A program made the translations under genes and the position numbers. From CAIOSQ01 sp044359885 (lineage in GTDB: Bacteria; Pseudomonadota; Alphaproteobacteria; CACIAM-22H2), in assembly GCA_044359885.1 (NCBI GenBank), contig JBIKLI010000306.1:1-5332 (forward strand): 5,332 nt of DNA, read 5' to 3'. Below are positions 1 through 4,853 of the stretch, piece by piece. How positions within the stretch are numbered: the first letter of the stretch is position 1; every line of letters starts with the position of its first letter. The notes under the pieces are model-generated. The model was not told the DNA's origin. It was given only the letters and a program-made list of their open reading frames with translations, and did no database searches.

Positions 1-120
1 GAGCCAGTTGTCTGCGCTGTTCTCCCAGCGATTCGGGCTGCTGTTCCAGTCGCCCGCCGCGGCCGCATCGGCGCCGGCGAATGCGAGCAGGGCAGCCAGA
101 AGAGCGGCGGCGACATGCAT
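1..120 (-). CDS. Small secreted protein with W-spaced heptapeptide repeats (5' part only, runs off the left edge)
   Basis: Forty codons are visible on the minus strand, starting at the ATG at 120-118. Residues 2-22 form an uninterrupted Ala/Leu-rich hydrophobic stretch (begins MHVAAALLAALLAF) followed by small residues (GADAAAAGD). This reads as a Sec signal peptide with cleavage near residues 20-22, although the n-region has only a histidine instead of the usual Lys/Arg. The mature part begins DWNSSPNRWENSADNW: tryptophans at 25, 32 and 39 are exactly seven apart and the segments between them look alike (W-N/E-S/N-S-P/A-N/D-R/N). An excellent Shine-Dalgarno (GGAGG at 132-128, seven bases before the ATG) supports the start. 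It is divergent from the M20 hydrolase gene. Function is unknown; the repeat recalls Asn/Ser/Trp-rich repeats of small exported proteins, but I cannot name a family. Confidence 0.72.
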   Translation of the reverse strand, partial: MHVAAALLAALLAFAGADAAAAGDWNSSPNRWENSADNWL

Positions 121-127
121 GATCCAG

Positions 128-132
128 CCTCC
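128..132 (-). promoter_or_regulatory. Ribosome binding site of the secreted-protein gene
   Basis: The minus strand reads GGAGG here, seven bases before the ATG at 120. It is one of the best Shine-Dalgarno matches in the window and fixes the start of a gene of which only 40 codons are visible. It also argues that the DNA between here and 345 is not coding on the plus strand, although a plus-strand frame stays open through it. Confidence 0.7.
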
Positions 133-190
133 ATTCGCGTTCCGGCAGATCCCAGGCGACGGCACCGCGCCGGGCCGTCCGCCCCGATGC

Positions 191-221
191 TGGAAAACGG
201 GCGTCCATCCTGGAAATTCCA
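191..221. promoter_or_regulatory. Possible operator: repeated TGGAAA with a short palindrome
   Basis: TGGAAA occurs at 191-196 and again at 211-216, exactly 20 bases apart (about two helical turns). The second copy is part of the odd-centred palindrome TGGAAATTCCA (211-221, five-base arms). This is one of the few A/T-containing patches of the divergent intergenic region, so a regulator controlling either flanking gene could bind here. It is short and could arise by chance. Confidence 0.25.
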
Positions 222-262
222 TGCGGGCGAAAGGCCCCCTGCCCGCCATGGCCACAGGCGGC

Positions 263-291
263 TTGAAGCGCGGCGCCGGGCTGGCGATAGT
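263..291 (+). promoter_or_regulatory. Candidate sigma70-type promoter for the M20 hydrolase gene
   Basis: TTGAAG (263-268) and GATAGT (286-291) each match four of six bases of the -35 and -10 consensus and are separated by exactly 17 bases. Transcription would begin near 298, giving a leader of about 48 bases before the ATG at 346. No better pair is apparent in the divergent region. The call rests on consensus matching alone. Confidence 0.35.
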
Positions 292-345
292 CCGCGCGAG
301 ACGCTGCCGGTCCAGACGGCGGCGTGCGGATCGGGGGATCAGGGG

Positions 346-1602
346 ATGGCGAACGGATCGGCGGCAGCCGCCGCCGCGGTCAACGAGGCGCGGCTCTGGG
401 ACAGGCATGACGAGATGGCCCGGATCGGAGCCACGGCGGCGGGCGGCGTCGACCGCCAGGCGCTGACCGAAGAGGATGCGCGCGCGCGCGCCTTGCTGGC
501 GCGGTGGGCCGGGGCGCGCGGCTATGCGGTCGCCTCGGACGCGATCGGGAATCTCTTCGTCCGGCGGCCAGGCACCGATCCCGCCGCGTCGCCGGTCCTG
601 ACCGGCTCGCACATGGACACGCAACCGACCGGCGGCCGGTTCGACGGCATCTACGGCGTGCTCGCCGGCCTCGAAGCGCTCGAGGCGATGGACGCGGCGG
701 GCGTGCGCACGCGCCGGCCGATCGAGGTCGTTTCGTGGACAAACGAGGAAGGCAACCGGTTCCAGCCCGGGGCGCTGGGATCGGCGGTCTTCGCCGGCGT
801 CTTCCCGCTCGCCGACATGCTGGCGGTGCGCGACGCCGACGGGGTCAGCGTCGCCGAAGCGATCGCTCGGACCCTGCGGCTGGCGCCGGCCGCCGATCGC
901 GGTCCGCCCGGCTTTCGGGTCGCGTCCTATGTCGAGGCGCATATCGAGCAGGGCCCGCGTCTGGAAGCCGCCGGGCGGACGATCGGCGTGGTCACCGGCG
1001 TCCAGGGCCACCGCCGCTACGCGGTGGAGATCCTCGGCGAGGCGGCCCATGCGGCGGCGACGCCGCGGCGCGCGCGCAAGGACGCGCTGATCGCCGCGTG
1101 CAACATCGTCGCCGCGCTGTCCGAAGCCCTCGCCGATCCCGCCGACACGATCCGGCTGACCATCGGGCGCTTCCGGGTCGAGCCGGACGCGCCGGGCGTG
1201 GTGCCGTCAAGGGTCTGGTTCACGGTCAATCTCAACCATCCCGACGAGGCCGTCCTGGCGCAAAGCGCCCTGCGGCTGGAGGAGATCACGGCGACGCGCA
1301 GGGGCCCCTGCACGGCCTCGGTCGCGCGGATGACAGGACGAACGCCCGTGGCCTTTTCGCCGGCCGTGATGGACCGGATCCGGCACCACGCGGGCGCCCT
1401 CGGCCTGCCGTCCATGGACATGCTGTCCCATGCCGGCCACGACGCGATGCATGTCGCGCGGATCTGCCCGGCCGGGATGATCTTCGTCCCCTGCGCCGCG
1501 GGCGTGAGTCACAATCCGGCGGAGAGCGCCACCGCCGCCGACCTGGCCGCCGGGGCGCGCGTCCTGGCGGCGACGCTGGTCGACCTGGCGGACGCGACCT
1601 GA
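346..1602 (+). CDS. Zn-dependent hydrolase, N-carbamoyl-L-amino-acid hydrolase / allantoate amidohydrolase family (M20)
   Basis: The 418-residue product matches the family's usual length (about 400-420). Enzymes of this family use two metal ions to hydrolyse an N-carbamoyl or ureido group, releasing ammonia and CO2 from cytosolic substrates such as N-carbamoyl amino acids, beta-ureidopropionate or allantoate. Motifs in order: TGSHMDTQPTGG (86-97) with likely metal ligand H89, then D100 in RFDGIYGVLAGLE; WTNEEGNRFQP (131-141) with E134/E135; VEAHIEQGP (196-204) with H199; GEAAHAAATP (231-240) from the dimerisation domain; SHAGHDA (361-367); and GVSHNPAE (386-393) with ligand H388. The ATG at 346 is chosen because homology starts soon after it and a G-rich run (333-337) precedes it; the frame is open back to 115, but that stretch is Arg-rich and crosses the divergent gene's start. 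Two conserved sites differ: HAAATPR replaces the usual HAGTTPM, and NLNHPD (295-300) replaces the usual D-x-RHPD. Exact substrate is unresolved. It is convergent with the PLP enzyme gene. Confidence 0.9.
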   Translation: MANGSAAAAAAVNEARLWDRHDEMARIGATAAGGVDRQALTEEDARARALLARWAGARGYAVASDAIGNLFVRRPGTDPAASPVLTGSHMDTQPTGGRFDGIYGVLAGLEALEAMDAAGVRTRRPIEVVSWTNEEGNRFQPGALGSAVFAGVFPLADMLAVRDADGVSVAEAIARTLRLAPAADRGPPGFRVASYVEAHIEQGPRLEAAGRTIGVVTGVQGHRRYAVEILGEAAHAAATPRRARKDALIAACNIVAALSEALADPADTIRLTIGRFRVEPDAPGVVPSRVWFTVNLNHPDEAVLAQSALRLEEITATRRGPCTASVARMTGRTPVAFSPAVMDRIRHHAGALGLPSMDMLSHAGHDAMHVARICPAGMIFVPCAAGVSHNPAESATAADLAAGARVLAATLVDLADAT

Positions 1603-1624
1603 AGGCCTGCCCCCCGGCCGGGCG

Positions 1625-2650
1625 TCAGCCCCGTGCCGGCGCCAGCGCGCCGGCATGGGCATAGATCGCCGGCGCGCCGCCGGTGTTCATCAGGACGACG
1701 GTGGCGCCGCGCGGCACCGCGCCGCTTTCGACGCGGCGGAACAGGCATCGCGCGACCTTGGCGTTGTAGACGGGATCCAGAACCAGCCCATGCGCGCGCG
1801 CGACGCGGCGAACGACCGCGGCGATTTCGGGCGTTAGGATGCCGTAGCCGGGCGCGAGGACGTCGTCCTCGAGCGCGACGTCGCCGGGGACGAGCCGGGT
1901 TTCGATCTGCAGCTGCGCGGCGGCACGCGCGGCATGGATGACGATGTCGTCGGCGAGCCCGGCGGCGGGCCGCGCGATGCACACGCCATGCACCCGGGCC
2001 GGCGCGCCGAGATGCTTGAGCCCGAGCGCCAGCCCCGCCGTGGTCATGCCTGCCCCGGCGGCGACGAACACCGCCATCGCCTCGCCCCGGCCGGACGCCA
2101 GAAGCTGGCCGCGCAGCTCCTCCGCGGCATCGACATAGGCGATCGTGGCGTCGACCCCGTAATCGAGCCGCCGGTCGAGGATGGCGACGCGGCGCCCGGC
2201 GCGCGCCAGCTCGTCGCGCACTGCCTCCTCCGCCGCCAGCACCGCCGCGTCGTCGAGCCCGGAACCGACGTTGCGGACATCGGCCCCCAGGACATCGAAC
2301 AGCAAACGGTTGCCCTGCGGCGGGGCGCCGGGGATCTGCGCGTCGCCGGGAACGAGCAGCACCGCGCGCATGCCGCAGCGCGCCGCCGCGGCCGCGATGT
2401 CGCGCAGCTTGTTCGACTGGTCCGCGGCATGCGCGACCAGCGTATCGATGCCGCGCGCGCGCAGCGCGCCCAGCGCGAATTCCATCAGCCGCGACTTGTT
2501 GCCTCCGACGCACAGACCGGCCAGGTCCTCGCGCTTGATCAGGAGATCGATGCCGAGTTCGGCGGACAGCGCCGGGGCCTCTTCGAGCGGCGTGGGCAGA
2601 TGCACGAGGCGCACGCGCGGCTGGCGCGCGCAGATGGTCGTACCGGGCAT
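1625..2650 (-). CDS. PLP-dependent lyase/deaminase, D-cysteine desulfhydrase / ACC deaminase family (divergent member)
   Basis: The 341-residue product is a normal length for this fold-type II PLP family, whose members include D-cysteine desulfhydrase (giving pyruvate, H2S and ammonia), ACC deaminase and L-cysteate sulfo-lyase. Visible landmarks: VHLPTPLEEAPALS (16-29); IKREDLAGLCVGGNKSR (38-54) with PLP-binding K52; ADQSNKLRD (76-84) with catalytic-type S79; a Gly-rich phosphate loop AAGAGMTTAGL (197-207); DPVYNAK (292-298) with active-site Y295; and NTGGAPAIYAH (322-332). True ACC deaminases have Glu after that Tyr and Leu in the HLGG position; here they are N296 and T323, which argues against ACC deaminase. 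QSNK for QSNH, NAK for TGK, and loss of the usual PxGGS segment (here RRLDYGVDA, 160-168) mark it as divergent. The start at 2650 has GGAG six to seven bases upstream. It lies 60 bases after marR, probably co-transcribed. Confidence 0.86.
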   Translation of the reverse strand: MPGTTICARQPRVRLVHLPTPLEEAPALSAELGIDLLIKREDLAGLCVGGNKSRLMEFALGALRARGIDTLVAHAADQSNKLRDIAAAAARCGMRAVLLVPGDAQIPGAPPQGNRLLFDVLGADVRNVGSGLDDAAVLAAEEAVRDELARAGRRVAILDRRLDYGVDATIAYVDAAEELRGQLLASGRGEAMAVFVAAGAGMTTAGLALGLKHLGAPARVHGVCIARPAAGLADDIVIHAARAAAQLQIETRLVPGDVALEDDVLAPGYGILTPEIAAVVRRVARAHGLVLDPVYNAKVARCLFRRVESGAVPRGATVVLMNTGGAPAIYAHAGALAPARG

Positions 2651-2656
2651 GTCTTG

Positions 2657-2660
2657 CTCC
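2657..2660 (-). promoter_or_regulatory. Ribosome binding site deciding the start of the PLP enzyme gene
   Basis: The minus strand reads GGAG within ACGGAGCAAGAC just before the ATG at 2650. The frame could also start 13 codons earlier, at 2689, but no purine-rich sequence precedes that ATG and the extra residues (begin MQWPRPDPRTEQD) are not family-like. Confidence 0.6.
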
Positions 2661-2710
2661 GTTCTCGGGTCAGGTCGCGGCCATTGCATAGGGCAACGCC
2701 GTGGCGCGGC

Positions 2711-3217
2711 CTAGTCCTCGGACGCCGAAGTGGCGTCCGCACCGAGCGCCGCGAGCTGACCGTTGAGCTGGCTGACGACATCGTGGAGCTGCTCGAGCGC
2801 GTCGGGCGCCAGTTTCTCGCCGAGCTCGGCATAGACTTGGCGGATCTGTGGCGCGATGTCGGCATGCAGGCGCCGACCCTTCGCGGTCAGCTCGACCAGG
2901 ACCTGGCGCCGGTCGACCTTGTTGGGCAACCGCTTGACGACACCGCCGCGGGCCATGCGGGTGACGATGCGAGACGCGCTCGCCATGGGGATGACGGCGG
3001 CCACGCCGAGCGACGTCATCTCCAGCGGGCCCCGTTCGCCCAGCACCTTGACGATGCGCCAGCTCTGGTCGGTCAGACCATGCGCGCGCAAGGCAGGCCG
3101 GAAGAACAGCCGCATCGAGTCCCGCAACCGAAGCAGTTCGATGATCAGAGACCCCTCGTAGATCCGGTCGCCGATCTCAGACGGGTCGGGCGGTGTGCCG
3201 TCCGCGCGTCGCGCCAT
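2711..3217 (-). CDS. MarR-family transcriptional regulator, HpaR-like
   Basis: The 168-residue product is a typical MarR length. It has a helical N-terminal dimerisation part (RDSMRLFFRPALRAHGLTDQ, 32-51), a winged helix-turn-helix (QSWRIVKVLGERGPLE, 51-66; recognition region about 74-90), the wing with the family's D-x-R pair in KVDRRQVLVELTAKG (100-114), and a C-terminal dimerisation helix (about 120-160). The FRPALRAHGLTDQSWR and GPLE segments resemble HpaR-type regulators of aromatic-acid catabolism. MarR proteins usually bind as dimers to a palindrome at their own promoter and release it on binding a small ligand. It is followed after 60 bases by the PLP enzyme gene, which is the likely target together with marR itself. 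The start at 3217 is preceded by AAGGGAGG; the frame is open to 3427 but upstream residues are not MarR-like. The acidic C-tail (SASED) is unremarkable. Confidence 0.9.
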   Translation of the reverse strand: MARRADGTPPDPSEIGDRIYEGSLIIELLRLRDSMRLFFRPALRAHGLTDQSWRIVKVLGERGPLEMTSLGVAAVIPMASASRIVTRMARGGVVKRLPNKVDRRQVLVELTAKGRRLHADIAPQIRQVYAELGEKLAPDALEQLHDVVSQLNGQLAALGADATSASED

Positions 3218-3492
3218 CTCGTCCTCCCTTCCGTTTTTCGCCATCCCGGCTTCGCGGTGATCGGCGTCAGAAATCCATCGGCGTTTCAAGGAACAGCGGA
3301 AACATTTTTCGTCGTGCCGGCGCGTGCGGCGGTCTCTGCCGCCGGTCCCGGCGGCAGAAGAGATACAATTGAGAAAAAGACAGGCCGGCGGCAAGCATTC
3401 TTCTTCGGCACGGTAGTCGGGTTGCAATTTGTCCGGTTTATCTGGCGCGTGATCAGTCCAGCATTGGAACCGCTCTAAAATGTGGAGCGGAG
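3218..3492. other. Non-coding region upstream of marR, bordering the IS remnants
   Basis: No supported gene lies in this roughly 275-base stretch. It must carry the promoter of the marR operon (read leftward) and is more A/T-rich than its surroundings, notably at 3290-3312 and 3361-3380. TACAATTG (3364-3371), with a central CAATTG palindrome, and TTGCAATTTG nearer 3424 are the only candidate operator-like words, and neither forms a full MarR-type inverted repeat. I could not find a convincing -35/-10 pair in the leftward direction. The left terminus of the IS-derived DNA may lie between about 3420 and 3492, but no inverted repeat could be matched. Confidence 0.4.
3223..3230 (-). promoter_or_regulatory. 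Ribosome binding site deciding the start of the marR-type gene
   Basis: The minus strand reads AAGGGAGG, five bases before the ATG at 3217-3215. This strong match decides between that ATG and two in-frame alternatives at 3244 and 3427, neither of which has a comparable site. Confidence 0.7.
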
Positions 3493-3558
3493 ATGGCCCG
3501 GGCAGAGCTGCGGCAAGGACTGCGCACGATGAAGTTCGAGAAGCCTTTGGGTCGGTGG
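3493..3558 (+). pseudogene. 5' fragment of an ISNCY-family transposase
   Basis: From the ATG at 3493 the frame reads MARAELRQGLRTMKFE, then KPLGRW. This resembles the extreme N-terminus of ISNCY-type transposases, which open with a short R/L-rich helix, then MKFE/MRFE and LGRW, before a helix-turn-helix. GGAG lies a few bases upstream. After the tryptophan at 3556-3558 the similarity stops, and the following residues (PAPEPMDTD) do not continue into the expected helix-turn-helix. The rest of that transposase is not seen anywhere in the window. The fragment is short, so the family call is tentative. Confidence 0.5.
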
Positions 3559-3610
3559 CCTGCGCCGGAACCCATGGACACCGACATAGGCGTCACACTG
3601 GAACCGGGGG

Positions 3611-3909
3611 AAGACCACTGGAAAGAGAAGGACATTCAGCCGCGAGTTCAAACTCGAGGCGACGGGACGGGCACGGGATCGCGGCATGTCGGTTGCGCAG
3701 GCAGCGTGTGATCTTGATATCCATGCGAGCACGCTTCGCAACTGGCGGCGGCAGCAGACCGCTGGTTCGAAGAGTGCGTTCGCGGGCCGCTGGCATATGA
3801 AGCCCGAGCAGCAGGAGATCGAGCGGCCGCGCAGCGAGGTCAAGAATCTGAAGTCGGAGCGCAACATTCCGAAAAAGCCGTGACCTCCTTCTCGGAAGGG
3901 TCGACGTGA
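3611..3909 (+). pseudogene. IS3-family transposase OrfA, frameshifted and lacking a start codon
   Basis: OrfA of IS3 elements supplies the helix-turn-helix and leucine-zipper part of the transposase. Reading from 3611 gives KTTGKRRTFSREFKLEA, then MSVAQAACDLDIHASTLRNW (helix-turn-helix, from 3686), then KPEQQEIERPRSEVKNLKSE and RNIPKK. This follows the order of a normal OrfA, including the MKPEQ-x-EIERLRxEV zipper. There is no ATG or GTG at the expected start just before KTTGKRR. In this frame translation ends early, at 3881-3883, after KKP. The usual OrfA ending (A-x-x-F-x-x-EST) appears instead in another frame as AVTSFSEGST from 3877, stopping at 3907-3909. One base therefore seems to have been lost in the A-run at 3872-3876. 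Substitutions such as VRL to TGR also suggest decay. Confidence 0.8.
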
Positions 3910-4290
3910 AATTCGGCTTCAAGGCGAAGCTCCAAGGGATCTGGCCGGTACGGTGGATGTGCCCGGCGCTCGTTGTCTCGCATGGCGGGTACTACGCGTG
4001 GCTGAGCCACCCGCCGAGGGACCGGGCGGTCCATGGCGGCGTGCTGGAACAGGAGATACGATCGAGCTTCGTGGTCAGCGAACGAGCCTATGGCGTCCGC
4101 CGGGTCTGGCGAGAGGTATTGGCTGCCGGTCTGGAATGCGGCCGGCAGCGGATCGAGCGTTTGATGCGAAGCCATGGTCTGCGGGCACGGCCACGTCCCC
4201 GGCGCCTACCTTCGGATACAGGGGACGCGGTCGCTGGCAGCCCTTCCGGCGAACACCCTCGACCATCTGCAGGCCGAACATCCCGGGGAG
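3906..4290 (+). pseudogene. IS3-family transposase OrfB, N-terminal fragment without the DDE core
   Basis: OrfB normally carries the rve/DDE catalytic domain that cuts and joins the element. A GTG start at 3906 overlaps the ancestral OrfA stop, the classic IS3 arrangement. The product begins VKFGFKAKLQGIWPVRW and continues with the GGYYAWL, AYGVRRVWREVL and RQRIERLMRSHGLRARPR segments of the HTH_21-type region. Around 4222-4230 the frame slips: family similarity (RSLAALPANTLDHLQAEHPG) continues in the frame of 4228 rather than that of 3906. Similarity ends near 4290, just where the first catalytic Asp segment (family W-x-x-D-x-T-Y) should begin, so all three catalytic residues are missing. 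Confidence 0.82.
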
Positions 4291-4349
4291 CATCCGCGTG
4301 AGGCAACCGGCACCGCGCGCCGGTCGCATCGTTCGGCAAGGCAATAAGC

Positions 4350-4850
4350 ATATCGGGGATCTCAGCGCTGCTGCGCCATCCCTATCCGAAGGTCGAGCAC
4401 GGCGTCCATGTCGGTGTCTCGTCCTGGCCCCGGACGGCCGACAACGCGATGCCCGACGGGCTGAAGGTCACGGCCAACGACGACAACGGGCTTCTGTCCG
4501 GCCTTCAGGGCCGGCCGGACGACTACGGCGACGTCATCCTGCTGACCCAGGCGGGACATGTCTCGCAAAGCCGCCCACGCCGGACGCGACCAGCGACATT
4601 CTGGAAAGCGTCACCCGAGCGACCGCGATCGAGTTGTTGCGCGACGAGATGCGCCTCGTGACCATGCAACGCGCGACCGACAGCACCGAGCTCTGCGCGG
4701 CCGAAGAGGCGTTCCACGGCGGCTCGGGCGGCGAGATCCAGACGATCCTTTCGATCGACCGGCTGCCCGTGGGCACCGGGTGCGCGGGGCCGGCGACGGC
4801 CGGCCGCCGCGACTGGCCGACGCCGGTCCTTGCGGACAGCCCGGCGCGGC
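4350..4850 (+). pseudogene. Branched-chain aminotransferase-like (fold-type IV PLP) pseudogene
   Basis: Two pieces in different frames match a class IV aminotransferase. Piece one (about 4350-4570) contains GVHVGVSSWPRTADNAMPDG, then LKVTANDDNG and DDYGDVILLTQAGHVS. These correspond to the family's SSW-x-R-x-x-x-N-x-x-P, the Schiff-base lysine (K codon 4464-4466) and the YDEAILLxxxGHVSE stretch. Piece two (from about 4575, frame of 4577) contains TPDATSDILESVTRATAIEL, then ELCAAEEAFHGGSGGEIQ and IDRLPVGTGCAGPAT, matching the family's DILEGITR, ELYxADEAFxxGTxxEI and GPVT segments. About 15-17 residues between them, including the EGxGxN cofactor-site segment, are deleted. No credible start or N-terminal domain is found after the IS remnant. 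The end is uncertain; WPTPV near 4815-4830 looks like the family's C-terminus, just before convergent ureG. No function is expected. Confidence 0.75.
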
Positions 4851-4853
4851 CGC

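Larger units (their letters stand above)
3493..4290 (+). mobile_element. Composite insertion-sequence remnant (ISNCY-type start joined to a decayed IS3-family element)
   Basis: The segment holds, in order, the first 22 codons of an ISNCY-like transposase, a short non-coding join (3559-3610), an IS3-family orfA with a frameshift, and the N-terminal third of an IS3-family orfB with another frameshift. The catalytic DDE domain is absent, so the element cannot transpose on its own. I could not identify terminal inverted repeats or a target duplication, so both boundaries are approximate. The right boundary is set where orfB similarity fades, near 4290. The remnant sits between the marR promoter region and an aminotransferase pseudogene, which suggests that insertion and deletion events remodelled this interval. 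Confidence 0.75.

Noticed and set aside
115..345. In-frame upstream extension of the M20 hydrolase by 77 codons from an ATG at 115.
   Set aside because: The extension is Arg/Pro-rich and not family-like. It overlaps the start codon and strong ribosome binding site of the divergent secreted-protein gene, and the 418-residue form already has full family length.
1613..1622. CCCGGCCGGG palindrome between the convergent genes as a terminator.
   Set aside because: It has no loop and no T-tract, and short GC palindromes are expected by chance in DNA this GC-rich.
1509..2513. A 334-codon minus-strand frame overlapping the PLP enzyme gene and the M20 gene's 3' end.
   Set aside because: Composition is extremely Arg/Ala/Gly-rich with no motif, and it lies out of frame with the recognisable PLP enzyme on the same strand.
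1625..2650. Naming the PLP enzyme as ACC deaminase (acdS).
   Set aside because: The two residues diagnostic of true ACC deaminase, Glu after the active-site Tyr and Leu in HLGG, are N296 and T323 here.
3218..3427. A longer MarR-type protein starting at 3427 or 3244.
   Set aside because: The extra residues are not MarR-like and neither ATG has a convincing ribosome binding site, whereas 3217 has AAGGGAGG at ideal spacing.
1934..3478. A 514-codon plus-strand frame without stops.
   Set aside because: It runs antisense to the PLP enzyme and MarR genes, both supported by motifs and ribosome binding sites. Its translation is low-complexity Arg/Gly/Ala/Asp typical of a high-GC shadow frame.
3872..3877. 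GAAAAAG as the functional programmed frameshift site of an active IS3 element.
   Set aside because: A -1 slip here leads only to the OrfA tail and a stop at 3907-3909, not into OrfB, and OrfB itself is broken and lacks its catalytic core.
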